Below are positions 38,501 to 45,870 of a stretch of 64,000 bases of DNA, in pieces. Origin of the DNA: Legionella feeleii. Lineage in GTDB: Bacteria > Pseudomonadota > Gammaproteobacteria > Legionellales > Legionellaceae. The first letter of the stretch is position 1, and each line of letters begins with the position of its first letter. Below the pieces are notes generated by a model. It saw only the letters and a program-made list of their open reading frames with translations, searched no databases and was not told the origin of the DNA. The stretch covers positions 18,836-82,835 of the forward strand of contig NZ_LNYB01000081.1 in the NCBI RefSeq assembly GCF_001467625.1. The letters are read 5' to 3'. Made by a program: the position numbers and the translations under genes.

Positions 38501-39714
38501 GCAAAGGCAGTAAAGGCAAGAGTGTTTTACAGCTTGCAGCCAAAAACCCCGATGCATTAAAAGCGATTTTAATGTCGCTTCCTGAGTCAGACCGCCTCGC
38601 TGCTGTTAATGAAAAGAATGGTAATGGCGATTCGACACTCCATCTTGCAGCCAAAAACCCCGATGCATTAAAAACGATTTTAATGTCGCTTCCTGAGTCA
38701 GACCGCCTCGCTGCTGTTAATGAAAAAAATAGTAATGGCGATTCGACACTCCATCTTGCAGCCAAAAACCCCAAAGCCTTGGAGACTATTCTAACCGCCT
38801 TACCTGCCATTCAACGCTGGGATGCAGTCAACGAAGAAAATGGCAAGCACATCAATCTGTTGCGTCAAATTATTAACAAGAAAGACACTTTAGCGATGGT
38901 TTTTGGCCTATTGCACGAATCACATCGCTTGCTGGCGAATAAAGTCAATAATCTCCTGATGGGTACTATCTATTCTTCAGAAACCTTAACCACCCTATTG
39001 GCCTTAATACCCGAAACCGAGCGCTTAGCAGCACTTAAAGACGATAGAGGCAATATTATCCTGCCTGATTTATACGCACGATACAGCGCTAATTGGACAA
39101 ATATTTTACCGTTATTGCCGAATAGTGACCTCCTTGAATTCTTTACTGCAAAGGGAGGCGATTATCAAAATATCCTCGAGCGAATAACTACAGAAGAAGA
39201 ATTTGTCACCCTATTGGCTTTATTACCAGAAGCAGTACCCTTAACCAGCTCAGCTTATTCTGCTAAAAAGAATGCACAAATTTCACTGCTGTATAGCCAT
39301 ATTAACCAATTAAGAAGCTACGGCGGAGAATTATATGATCATCTTATTGACAAAGAGGCCGAGAAAGAAGGTAAAAAAGCCATTGTTTTAGCACTCAATC
39401 TCAATCATTTTGCCAACAAATTTATTTATGCGCAAAATAACGAGGAACGACAAGTCGCGAAAATGGCGTTTGAAAAAGAACTGCGAAAAGGCATGCTCGA
39501 TATGCAACACCGGGCACTTTGGAAGCCTATTCTGGCTAACATCGTCCTTGCTGCTACAGGCCTAGGCTTGTTGATGATTGTAGGGAAAGTATGTTTAACC
39601 GGAAGCGCTTTTTTTATGCAAACCGAACGCCATAAGCAAATCGATAAAATCGCCAGTAATTTTACTGCGTTACAGATAGAAGAGGAAACGCCTTTGGTGA
39701 GTGCTTCCATTTAA
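32566..39714 (+). CDS. Giant repeat protein with three copies of an N-terminal module and ankyrin-like repeats
   Basis: 2382 residues. The N-terminal module (HDYPSLKAQTIQQELHDEIE; KTMGDLLGILAP; PREVIQEFIQQLLLGGETLT) occurs near residues 20-440, 890-1330 and 1480-1930. After each come ankyrin-like repeats with consensus NPDALKAILTSLPESDRLAAV then NEKNSNGDSTLHLAA, 37 residues long. The C terminus is a helical domain, a membrane helix (LAATGLGLLMIVGKVCL) and the tail MQTERHKQIDKIASNFTALQ shared with the preceding gene. The GTG start and its leader (TTTGAGGTTTTTGTG) are copied from the same ancestor. Large repeat proteins with a membrane anchor suit host-membrane-associated effectors; this is inference. 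Confidence 0.88.
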   Translation: MANLITEEFHHLLVEKQQLIQNGVELVHDYPSLKAQTIQQELHDEIEALVKLLGEGLETFRQGFLDRCKQRAEQNANSCLSLFAMPDGECNQLYWHIAARLFEPKTMGDLLGILAPNITTLVSYEVASDANQGSLRERAKNPVFHFEERDLSSLNQEPSRAALGELAVSGNHLFEVTNLVQFDFATHEKFFDAFQQQYPELAATLYQHNEAFKTLQKNLVIVSKGRSPREVIQEFIQQLLLGGETLTGETYASLEAQKAVTDFFGYLESLPDSLKQALLGLKTKKSFSLNDVCEHLRNENCVEQAASYLKDILNNEANTVKLDTRPHLSPEQLQAIQRPYGRIYPLPAASTNTTTTLPIHYLEESLNQLVIDDEQAYLNLILAFPPSYYSLLFKHAQITCEPALPEELGEMIENGFFNEEQLAALNQAIVDNSERLGGLSECLQFALYNNYELIKLILTPLPSNERLAPFKIKYRKDETFLHFLTEEPEALRTVLPLLPESERLALVNEKDATGNSTLHLAANNPEAIKAILTSLPESDRLVAVSTKNSKHNSTLHLAANNPGALKAILDSLPESDRLAAINIKNSDGERILHCAADNSEALKVILTSLPESVRLTAVKKKNGEGNSSLHYVIDKREALETILTLLPEDQRWEAVKQRNSNNASLLHRLVYYKKNALGVVFGLLHESHRLAAIQEKNRAGNSLLQRLFSQPETIIMLLTLLPKADRFAAVTEKDDRGNTLLHRVEVQTLASLLALLPETERLAALTIQNKRGNSVLHTMPIDNWAAMAAVLTVVPEDKRLAALRDRDHEGERSLLLRIADEPKILQAVLTLLPETDRLTALLEEDSEDNKILYEFADNSESLQAILALLPPPDYEIAVREIDYYKQTTLFNFLQEKRRLLKDIGVAHDYPSLKAQTIQQELHDEIEALVKLLGEGLETFRQGFLDRCKQRAEQNAGTCLSLFAMPDGECNQLYWHIAERLFEPKTMGDLLGILAPNITTLISYEVASDANQGSLRERAKNLVFHFEERNLSSLKQEPARAALSELAVSGNQLFEVTNLVQFDFVTHEKFFDAFQQQYPELTATLYQHNEAFKTLQKNLVVVRKGQSPREVIQEFIQQLLLGGETLTGEIEASLEAQKAVTDFFGYLESLPNAIKGALLLLETQSGTSLTGVCEHLRNETCVELAASYLKDILKNEANAVTLDTRPHLSPEQLQAIQRLYGRARPLPAASTNTTTTLPIHYLEEGLKQLVIDDEQAYLNLLLALSPSYYTLFLKQVQTSCDPDLPGELGEMMRSGLFNREQFTALNQAIVDNRERFGGFAENLRFALNYSNYELLGLVLTSLSPEERLAQFKVTYDGDDGYKYTLLHMMSGKPEALATALTLLPESDRLATINEEDSEGNSVLHLAVNNPDALKAILTSMPETARLKAINKKNSAGNSVLHVAINSPRALQTILDLLSPEEQTAVKEEELYKRMALVNLLQEKRALLQDLGIAHDYPSLRAEVIEQELHVQIESLLELLCYSKDLEAFRQVFLVRCNSRAEGNAGTCLSLFAMPDGECNQLYWQIAELLFKPKTMGDMLGILAPNVTTLVNYEVNSDASQDSLRERTRNPLFRFQEKSLACLEQTPSRAALRELAVSGSQLFEVANLIQFDFATHEKFFNAFKTQYPNLAEALYQHNDAFKTLQKNLVLVSKGQTPREVINEFIQQLLSGGETLTGEPFASIDTQKAVTDFFGYLESLPNTLKEALLELKTKEGVLFSLNNVCEHLRRENCVELAASYLKDILKNEANAATLDTRPHLSPEQLQATQRLYGRTRPLPAAGTNTTTTLPTYYLEDNLKHLVINDEQTYLNLLLAFPPSYYTLLFKHAQISCEPALPVELGYMIENGLFNSEQLTVLNQAIVDNRERLGGFFECLQFALNYSNYELAKFILTSLPPEQRVARLTEKDEVENTLLHAVAKLPEILTIALTLLPESERLAIINGKGSKGKSVLQLAAKNPDALKAILMSLPESDRLAAVNEKNGNGDSTLHLAAKNPDALKTILMSLPESDRLAAVNEKNSNGDSTLHLAAKNPKALETILTALPAIQRWDAVNEENGKHINLLRQIINKKDTLAMVFGLLHESHRLLANKVNNLLMGTIYSSETLTTLLALIPETERLAALKDDRGNIILPDLYARYSANWTNILPLLPNSDLLEFFTAKGGDYQNILERITTEEEFVTLLALLPEAVPLTSSAYSAKKNAQISLLYSHINQLRSYGGELYDHLIDKEAEKEGKKAIVLALNLNHFANKFIYAQNNEERQVAKMAFEKELRKGMLDMQHRALWKPILANIVLAATGLGLLMIVGKVCLTGSAFFMQTERHKQIDKIASNFTALQIEEETPLVSASI
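38533..38754 (+). repeat. Tandem 111-base repeats coding for 37-residue ankyrin-like units
   Basis: Two consecutive units start at 38533 and 38644 with CTTGCAGCCAAAAACCCC and differ at only about three of 111 positions. A third, diverging unit begins at 38755. The near-identity shows very recent duplication or gene conversion, making copy number in this gene prone to change. Confidence 0.9.
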
Positions 39715-39742
39715 GTCTATCACTAAAAATCCCTCTTCAATT

Positions 39743-39800
39743 GTCACCCCGAACAAAGAGAAAAATCTCCTGGGCCCTCAGGAGATTCTCCCGCTACGTT
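39743..39800. repeat. Palindromic intergenic repeat (REP-like), copy 1
   Basis: ATCTCCTG (39765-39772) and CAGGAGAT (39779-39786) form a perfect 8-base stem, preceded by TCACCCCGAAC and followed by TCTCCCGCTACGTT. A second copy is at 41531-41574. Located between genes; likely a dispersed REP-type element. Confidence 0.6.
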
Positions 39801-39864
39801 CAAGAGGATGATGTGGAGGGAACCCAAGATGACACATGGAATACGCATCAAATCTCATACATCA

Positions 39865-40518
39865 TTATTTGCAATCACCGGGCTTCACAGAGGCCCGGCC
39901 TAATTCAGCGCCGTTTTTATCATCATAAATAGCAGAAAAAATGATCCCTTGCTTAACGTAACGACTTAAATCCTTGTCGCTGCAAATTTCTTTTATTAAT
40001 TCGGGTTTGATGTTTTCGTTAAAGTAATTCAGATCAACCTCTGATTTATCCGCCTTCAGTAACCGATAGCTGTAGGTAATTGTTTTGTTATCAAATGAAA
40101 TCGCGTAAATTTCGGTGTCGGAGTCAATTTTACTCGGTAAGCCTTTCTTTAGCTGAGTGACTTCCATTTTAATTTTATCGGACAAGCTAGCCCTGAAGAA
40201 TAAATTTGCTAATAAAACCGCTTTCACAATAAGTAGAACAGCACCCGGTATAACTGCCAATTTGGCAAGCCATCGCCAGAGTCTACGCCCCTTGTATTTA
40301 TTACTACTTCGCCAAATTGCAACATAAATTAAAGGGAAATAAATAAAGGGGAAAATAAGATAGAGATAAAAAAACCACTCCATATGAGAGGTTGTTGCCA
40401 ATTGAAAGTAGTATTTCTCGATTACCTTCCCTATACCATTATAAATAATCTCGGGGATTACTCCAAAAACCCAATAGGTAATAACCAGCCGAATATTCCC
40501 TTTTAGTAATTCCCGCAT
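39865..40518 (-). CDS. Membrane protein of unknown function
   Basis: A 217-residue protein with about three hydrophobic segments (LVITYWVFGVIPEIIYNGIG; WFFYLYLIFPFIYFPLIYVA; LAVIPGAVLLIVKAVLLANLF) and a C-terminal soluble domain (from about residue 120: VTQLKKGLPSKIDSDTEIYA) rich in alternating strands. The domain resembles proteins with a short lipocalin-like or DUF-type periplasmic part but I cannot name the family. ATG 40518 has AAGGGGC upstream. A similar layout (membrane N terminus plus small domain) occurs in the protein at 41600. Confidence 0.7.
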   Translation of the reverse strand: MRELLKGNIRLVITYWVFGVIPEIIYNGIGKVIEKYYFQLATTSHMEWFFYLYLIFPFIYFPLIYVAIWRSSNKYKGRRLWRWLAKLAVIPGAVLLIVKAVLLANLFFRASLSDKIKMEVTQLKKGLPSKIDSDTEIYAISFDNKTITYSYRLLKADKSEVDLNYFNENIKPELIKEICSDKDLSRYVKQGIIFSAIYDDKNGAELGRASVKPGDCK

Positions 40519-40589
40519 CGTTTAAAGCCCCTTGGATTCGTTTATTTATTGTAGCCAAAATCAATATCGTTTTCGTATCAAGCCTGGCC

Positions 40590-40817
40590 TTATTGCTCCA
40601 GCATTTCAATAATTAAATGATTCACTTCCACCTCGTTGTGAAAAGCATTTTCCACCATTTCTCGCGAATACTCTTTTTGGCTTGGCAGCATGATGAAAAC
40701 CTCGCGTCGAGGATTATAGAGGGCATGTATTACACCATATTCAAAGGTATTTATGGTATCGGCTTGCGGAGAACATTTGTTTTTTAGCCACCTTTTAAAG
40801 TTTTCATGCTCGGTCAT
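40590..40817 (-). CDS. Small protein of unknown function (75 residues)
   Basis: A good AAGGAAAG site precedes ATG 40817. The product MTEHENFKRWLKNKCSPQAD and onward is hydrophilic and mixed alpha/beta with a short C-terminal helix (EVEVNHLIIEMLEQ). No homologue is recognised. It diverges from the DUF1993 gene, sharing an intergenic region of about 120 bases. Confidence 0.6.
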   Translation of the reverse strand: MTEHENFKRWLKNKCSPQADTINTFEYGVIHALYNPRREVFIMLPSQKEYSREMVENAFHNEVEVNHLIIEMLEQ

Positions 40818-40939
40818 TATCTTTCCTTGAATTAGAGCTACAAACTAAATATAGAATAAAGGCAAGCAGTTGGCACTTGAAGTAATCTGTGATAAAAATT
40901 TTGTCGATTAATATTGTTCCAATTTTATTAAGGAAAAAA

Positions 40940-41458
40940 ATGAAACCGGCTATTTCAATGTACAATGCTTCAGTTCCAGTTTTTAAACAATTACTGAATT
41001 CATTAAATACCATTCTGGATAAGGCTCAAACTCACCTGGTCAGTGGTGAAATAGCAGCTGATTCCCTGCTGCAGGCAAACCTCTTTCCAGATATGTTTAA
41101 TTTTACTCGCCAAATTCAAATCGCAACTGATTTTGCCAAGGGAGTTGTTGCCCGTTTAGCGGGGGTGGAGGTGCCTGTTTATGACGATAATGAAGATAGC
41201 TTTGAAGCCTTACAGGCACGCATTGAAAAAACCCTGAAATTTATCGCTGCGATTAAACCCGAACAGCTTAATGGTAGTGAAGAAAAAGAAATCACCATTC
41301 GCCCCGGCACCCCTAAAGAAAGAACCTTTAACGGCCAAACCTATCTCTTACACTATGGTCTGCCGCAATTTTTCTTTCACGTGACAACAGCCTATGGCAT
41401 CTTAAGAAATCAAGGTGTGGAAATAGGAAAAATGGATTACATGGGAAGAATTCCGTAG
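40940..41458 (+). CDS. DUF1993 family protein
   Basis: A 172-residue helical-bundle protein. Family features are SMYNASVPVFKQLLNSLNTIL at the N terminus, LFPDMFNFTRQIQIATDFAK (residues about 50-70), and LPQFFFHVTTAYGILRNQGVEIGKMDYMG at the C terminus (key residues Pro-x-Phe-Phe-Phe-His-x-x-x-Ala-Tyr). DUF1993 proteins belong to the DinB-like four-helix fold and have no known reaction. The start is ATG 40940 with AAGGA seven bases upstream, not the longer frame from 40889. Confidence 0.88.
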   Translation: MKPAISMYNASVPVFKQLLNSLNTILDKAQTHLVSGEIAADSLLQANLFPDMFNFTRQIQIATDFAKGVVARLAGVEVPVYDDNEDSFEALQARIEKTLKFIAAIKPEQLNGSEEKEITIRPGTPKERTFNGQTYLLHYGLPQFFFHVTTAYGILRNQGVEIGKMDYMGRIP

Positions 41459-41530
41459 TCCCGGTTTATTTATATTCACTGGCTAATTAAAGATAGATAG
41501 AGTGATTGATACATCCTTTTTTCACCGAAT

Positions 41531-41574
41531 CAGTGAAGAATCTCCCGGGAATTAGGAGATCTCCCACTGCGTTT
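41531..41574. repeat. Palindromic intergenic repeat (REP-like), copy 2
   Basis: ATCTCC (41540-41545) pairs with GGAGAT (41555-41560), followed by CTCCCACTGCGTT, which parallels the TCTCCCGCTACGTT of the copy at 39743-39800. Confidence 0.5.
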
Positions 41575-41599
41575 GAAATGGCGAGGGAGTTACAAGTCT

Positions 41600-42181
41600 A
41601 TGTACCATTTTTATCGCACCTTTTTAATTACAGTGATTTGGCTTTCCCTATTGGCCGTACCCTATATGCTCGTTGCTTATGCCTGTTATGCAGGTCTGTG
41701 TGGTGGCTCCGCAGCAACAAAAATTAGAAACGAGCATCCGCACTATATTTCAATCATCGGTTATTCTATCTGGCTCTACCCACTGATCGCGCTTTATGCG
41801 CTCTACCACTCTCGCAAACTGGCGGAATATGCTTATCGTTCTACAACCATCTTATGGCTTCCTTTACTTTGCCTGCTTCCTTTTATTTACGTAATGCATC
41901 AAACCAGTTCGATAGAGACTAAGGAGACGCAGCAGCGGGAAGCTTACTATCGTGCCCAACCTAACGATTTCGTCTGCGCTCCGGGGAAATTTATCCGTTT
42001 TGATCCCTTACAACCTGAACACACCTATTTTTTTACGGGAACCCCCGATGGGAAAGGATCAACTGTCTCTTATTTTTATAAAACTGACGAGTTAAACGCG
42101 TTTTTAAAAAACAACAAGATAGATGGTTCGCAATGTAAAAATCAAAAAGGAATTCCATTCAGCAATTTTATCAAACCCTAA
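41600..42181 (+). CDS. Membrane protein of unknown function
   Basis: About 193 residues from ATG 41600, with a GAGGGAG twelve bases upstream (spacing is long). Three hydrophobic segments occur (FLITVIWLSLLAVPYMLVAY; HYISIIGYSIWLYPLIALYA; TILWLPLLCLLPFIYVMHQ), then a soluble C-terminal domain from about residue 110 (QREAYYRAQPNDFVCAPGKF). Two cysteines in the soluble part (FVCAPG and SQCKNQ) could pair outside the cytoplasm. No known family is recognised. It follows a REP-like repeat that ends about 25 bases upstream. Confidence 0.65.
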   Translation: MYHFYRTFLITVIWLSLLAVPYMLVAYACYAGLCGGSAATKIRNEHPHYISIIGYSIWLYPLIALYALYHSRKLAEYAYRSTTILWLPLLCLLPFIYVMHQTSSIETKETQQREAYYRAQPNDFVCAPGKFIRFDPLQPEHTYFFTGTPDGKGSTVSYFYKTDELNAFLKNNKIDGSQCKNQKGIPFSNFIKP

Positions 42182-42284
42182 AGCGTGGGGCTCAGCAGAA
42201 TACCCTGCATAAAGGATGTCCGGTAAATAAACCCTGGTTTTTTGCTTATACTTCCAATTAGACTTAAGTTTTTGTTACCGTTAA

Positions 42285-42339
42285 CCCTGGCGTTCGGGCA
42301 GAGATGGCGCATAGCGCATACCAAGCCCGAACGCCAGGG
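42285..42339. repeat. Perfect 15-base inverted repeat with 25-base loop
   Basis: CCCTGGCGTTCGGGC (42285-42299) is followed 25 bases later by its exact reverse complement GCCCGAACGCCAGGG (42325-42339). The loop contains GGCGCATAGCGC. The structure lies upstream of the ABC exporter gene and is GC-rich relative to its surroundings. A transcription terminator for the upstream gene or a dispersed palindrome is possible. Confidence 0.8.
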
Positions 42340-42383
42340 TGAGTAATTTAGACCATTTAAACTGCTCTTGCCCTCAGGTCATT

Positions 42384-44168
42384 ATGAAAAATAATACACA
42401 GCAATCACTCACTCAATTTATCGTTAGTCTTTTAAAGCCCTATAAAAGTTATCTGGCCATTTTTGCCTTTGTCGCCCTCGTTTGGGCAATAACAAATACC
42501 CTGCTGCCTTATATTCTTAAGATCATTATTGATAAGGCGGTGGCAACGGCTGGCGATCGCTCATCCTTTGCTCTAATTCAACCTTACATTTTTTTATATA
42601 TCGCAGTATGGATAGGCCTATGCCTTGATATGCGCCTCCTGGATTGGGTCAAAATGAAACTGTTCCCCAATCTTCGCCAGGACACCATGGAAAAGATGTT
42701 TGCGTACTTAAACCAGCATTCTCACCAATATTTCCAAAACAATTTTGCTGGTAGTTTAATTAATAAAATTTCCGATATGCAGGGTGGAATTATTGAAATT
42801 CTTACTACTCTCGATGATATGTATGCCCAATTATTAGGCCTTATCATCGCTATCACTACCTTACTGCTCATTCATCCTGTCTTCGCCTTCATTTTGATTG
42901 CCTGGGTTATCAGTTTTCTACTCATCACTTTTTTATTTTTAAAACCGATTGAAAAGCTTTCCCATGTCTTTGCCGAAGCACGTAGTTCTGTAGTGGGTAA
43001 AATGGTAGATAGCATCAGTAATATTGTGAATATTCGTTTGTTCGCCAAACATGCTTATGAAAACAGTTATATCAGCAGAGCCATTGTTGACACGGTACAA
43101 AAAGACAGGAAGATGCAGGCGAAGATCATCCACATGAGAATTTATTGGGATATCAGTATCGTTGCCTTATTAGGCTTCAATCTTTGGTTGCTGGGGCGGA
43201 TGTACAGCCAAAATCTGGTAACGGTAGGCGATTTTAGTTTTATTATTAGCCTATCCATCAGTATATTATGGAATCTCTGGTTTATTGCCGGTCAATTCGT
43301 TGCCTTTTCCGAGCAAATCGGTAAATGCAAACAGGCCCTTTCTATCATTAATGCCGTTCATGACATTGTAGACGTTAAGGATGCAAAACCCCTGGTTGTT
43401 CATCAGGGTGAAATCCAATTTGAAAATGTCAGCTTTCATTATGATAAAGGATCGCGTCTTTTTAAAAATAAGACGATTGTGCTTCATCCTGGTGAAAAGG
43501 TAGGTCTTGTTGGTTTTTCAGGAAGCGGTAAAAGTACTTTTGTAAACCTCATTTTAAGACTATTTGCGGTTGAATCCGGTCGGATAACCATTGATCAGCA
43601 AAATATTAGTGAGGTAACGCAAGAGTCATTGCGAGAAAACATCGCGTTAATTCCCCAGGATATTTCCTTGTTTCACCGTACGCTAATGGAAAATATTCGC
43701 TATGGGCGCTCGGGTGCAAGCGATGACGAGGTCATTGCTGCCTCGGAAAAAGCCCACTGCCATGAGTTCATTAGCCAGCTCGATGAAGGATATCAATCGA
43801 TGGTGGGAGAGCGGGGCATCAAATTATCCGGCGGGCAACGCCAGCGCATTGCGATTGCAAGGGCAATATTAAAAAATGCACCCATTCTCATTTTAGACGA
43901 AGCCACTTCAGCACTTGATTCGGTAACCGAAAAATACATTCAGGATGCCTTACACCGTTTGATGGAAGGAAAAACGACCCTTGTTATTGCTCATCGCTTA
44001 TCCACTCTCTCTGCAATGGATAGAATCCTGGTCTTTGATAATGGCCAGATTATTGAAGATGGAACTCATCAAGAGTTAATCGGGCTAAAAGGACATTATG
44101 CCAAAATGTGGCAAATGCAGGCCGGGGGTTTTCTGCCAGAATATTCAAGCGAACCGGTGGAGAAATAA
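42384..44168 (+). CDS. ABC exporter (ABCB/MsbA type), fused membrane and ATPase domains
   Basis: A 594-residue half-transporter that works as a homodimer. The N-terminal membrane domain (about 1-310) has six helices. The ATPase domain carries Walker A GFSGSGKST, Q-loop LIPQDISLF, signature LSGGQRQR, Walker B ILILDEATSALD and switch AHRLSTL. I start at ATG 42384 after an AGG; a GTG at 42339 would add 15 residues but overlaps the palindrome. Likely exports lipids, peptides or drugs; the MsbA-like call is by architecture only. It stands alone, without a partner gene. Confidence 0.9.
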   Translation: MKNNTQQSLTQFIVSLLKPYKSYLAIFAFVALVWAITNTLLPYILKIIIDKAVATAGDRSSFALIQPYIFLYIAVWIGLCLDMRLLDWVKMKLFPNLRQDTMEKMFAYLNQHSHQYFQNNFAGSLINKISDMQGGIIEILTTLDDMYAQLLGLIIAITTLLLIHPVFAFILIAWVISFLLITFLFLKPIEKLSHVFAEARSSVVGKMVDSISNIVNIRLFAKHAYENSYISRAIVDTVQKDRKMQAKIIHMRIYWDISIVALLGFNLWLLGRMYSQNLVTVGDFSFIISLSISILWNLWFIAGQFVAFSEQIGKCKQALSIINAVHDIVDVKDAKPLVVHQGEIQFENVSFHYDKGSRLFKNKTIVLHPGEKVGLVGFSGSGKSTFVNLILRLFAVESGRITIDQQNISEVTQESLRENIALIPQDISLFHRTLMENIRYGRSGASDDEVIAASEKAHCHEFISQLDEGYQSMVGERGIKLSGGQRQRIAIARAILKNAPILILDEATSALDSVTEKYIQDALHRLMEGKTTLVIAHRLSTLSAMDRILVFDNGQIIEDGTHQELIGLKGHYAKMWQMQAGGFLPEYSSEPVEK

Positions 44169-44187
44169 CCAAGGCGGATTCCGTATA

Positions 44188-44202
44188 CCCCGCTTGGCGG
44201 GG
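44188..44202 (+). terminator. Short GC-rich hairpin after the ABC exporter gene
   Basis: CCCCGC (44188-44193), loop TTG, GCGGGG (44197-44202), 20 bases after the stop codon. No T-run follows, so termination is uncertain. Confidence 0.4.
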
Positions 44203-44219
44203 AATAAGTGGACTAAAAA

Positions 44220-44486
44220 TTAGGAGTTGGTAGAACCAAGACCATTAAAACTCGATTGCTGTTGCTCATCGTCATCAGAGTCTTGAACTTCGACAAACGG
44301 TGCAATAAAACCTGACTGGCTCAACGCTTTTGTTGGCGCACTGGAAACCTCTTGGAAGAAATTAGTTTTTCTTTGAAACGTGTCGGAAAGAGAAACGCCA
44401 ATAACAACCAAAACTCTTGAAATGGTTGCAAGAAAACTATAAAAAACAGATTTAATTTGTGCACCCGGCAATACGTCCGTTTGCAC
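44220..44486 (-). CDS. Small protein of unknown function (88 residues)
   Basis: The frame opens at GTG 44486 and encodes a hydrophobic segment (SVFYSFLATISRVLVVIGVSL) and an acidic, Gln/Ser-rich tail (VQDSDDDEQQQSSFNG). There is no clear ribosome site, so the start may be elsewhere in the frame. It sits 32 bases downstream of the lipoprotein gene on the same strand. Real status is uncertain. Confidence 0.45.
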   Translation of the reverse strand: MQTDVLPGAQIKSVFYSFLATISRVLVVIGVSLSDTFQRKTNFFQEVSSAPTKALSQSGFIAPFVEVQDSDDDEQQQSSFNGLGSTNS

Positions 44487-44518
44487 CGGACAGTTGCGGG
44501 AGCACAGGAAAAATTAGA

Positions 44519-44995
44519 TTAATTTTCCTTAAACTTGGTTATCAACCATTTTTGAGAGGAATCACTATCCTTAGGCACGGGTTCTACAACAATCGTTTGG
44601 ACCAACGGCGGGTTAAAGGGGCCGCTCGAAGTAGCCCATTGATAAGTAATTTGAAATTGCCAGACCGTCTTCTCTTTTGACGTCTCTTTAATTTTATAAG
44701 AAGTAATCCAGGGACTGGATGTTCCAGATACCCAATAAGGCCAATTGTCTTTGTAGTTATTTTTCAGGGGCGGAGAAAACAACATAAATTGCACAGCTCC
44801 ATTGCGATCTTTATTAGCCTGCGCAAATAAGGCAGCGACGTTAGCTGGGCTATCAGGTGCCAAGGCTTTTTCCAGCATTGCAATGCGAGCAGCATCAGAC
44901 TCCGACTGCGAAACAGCCCCGGCAGCATTAACTGGGAAACAAGAAGCTAAAATAACCGTGCAGAAAAATATGAAGGGCAATTTTGAAGTTTGCAT
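44519..44995 (-). CDS. Putative lipoprotein
   Basis: About 158 residues from ATG 44995, which has CAGGGATC upstream. The signal MQTSKLPFIFFCTVILASCF shows a lipobox LASC with Cys at about residue 19. The mature protein starts NAAGAVSQSESDAARIAMLEKA and contains a beta-rich part (WQFQITYQWATSSGPFNPPL). No known family. It would be anchored in the inner or outer membrane. Confidence 0.7.
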   Translation of the reverse strand: MQTSKLPFIFFCTVILASCFPVNAAGAVSQSESDAARIAMLEKALAPDSPANVAALFAQANKDRNGAVQFMLFSPPLKNNYKDNWPYWVSGTSSPWITSYKIKETSKEKTVWQFQITYQWATSSGPFNPPLVQTIVVEPVPKDSDSSQKWLITKFKEN

Positions 44996-45306
44996 AATGA
45001 TCCCTGGCAAAAACATTAAAATTGTCCACCGAGTTTATCCGTTTAATGATGGCTATTCTACCGATATTTCTGTATTAATTACGGGATTATGATCAAGGTG
45101 CTGCAATCCTTCGCATTACCTCAACTGCAGTGGGAAATCGCTGAAGATTGAACACTGCGCTAGTTTTCTACCTTATGTCCAAGAGGTAGCATTTTTTATC
45201 ATTTTCCCGTAAAACTCCCGGCCATTGGATTGAATGGGGCATTTACTGTTCCTACAGGACGTAGGCATGCCATTGCAAAATAATTAACCTGATATTGGAG
45301 TTCATG

Positions 45307-45762
45307 ATGACAAAACTGATTAATCCTATTTTTGAAAAAACCGATGAGGAATTGTTGAAATTCGCAACTCAGCGTTTTTTTACTATGTTTACTCCAATCC
45401 AAAAAACCAAGACAAAACAATCTGATTTCGTTGCATTCGTGGCAAATCCGTTTATTGATACTTATTTAGAACCAATGTTTGCACTTGACGCTACAATTCA
45501 TCTTGCGAATGCTATTGCCTCCTTAGCTAAAGGATTTTATACCTGGTCTCTTAATCAGCAGAAGACAACTAGCCTCTTGGATGAGGAGTCTGCACAAGAA
45601 TTTGGTGAAGCATGGGAAAGCGCATACCATGCAGGGTCAATGATGATAGCGGAAAGCTTAGGCGCTCTTTTCAGCATCATTAGCCTCTTTACGCGTCCAG
45701 TAGCCTCTATTGTTCAAGCAATTGCTGATGAGAGTTCTTCCTACTCGCCTGGTTACCGATAA
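45307..45762 (+). CDS. Small protein of unknown function
   Basis: About 151 residues. The start is ATG 45307, six bases after GGAG; ATG 45304 is an alternative. The product begins MTKLINPIFEKTDEELLKFA and has two hydrophobic helical stretches (LDATIHLANAIASLAKGFYT; SLGALFSIISLFTRPVASIV), suggesting membrane association. No family recognised. Confidence 0.6.
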   Translation: MTKLINPIFEKTDEELLKFATQRFFTMFTPIQKTKTKQSDFVAFVANPFIDTYLEPMFALDATIHLANAIASLAKGFYTWSLNQQKTTSLLDEESAQEFGEAWESAYHAGSMMIAESLGALFSIISLFTRPVASIVQAIADESSSYSPGYR

Positions 45763-45870
45763 AAATAACCCGGATGCGATTCACTGCATCCGGGGAAATC
45801 CCCCTGCTCATCTGTCCGGTGTTTCGACTCCGCTACGACAGTTACAATAAATCCAGAACCAAGATAATCC

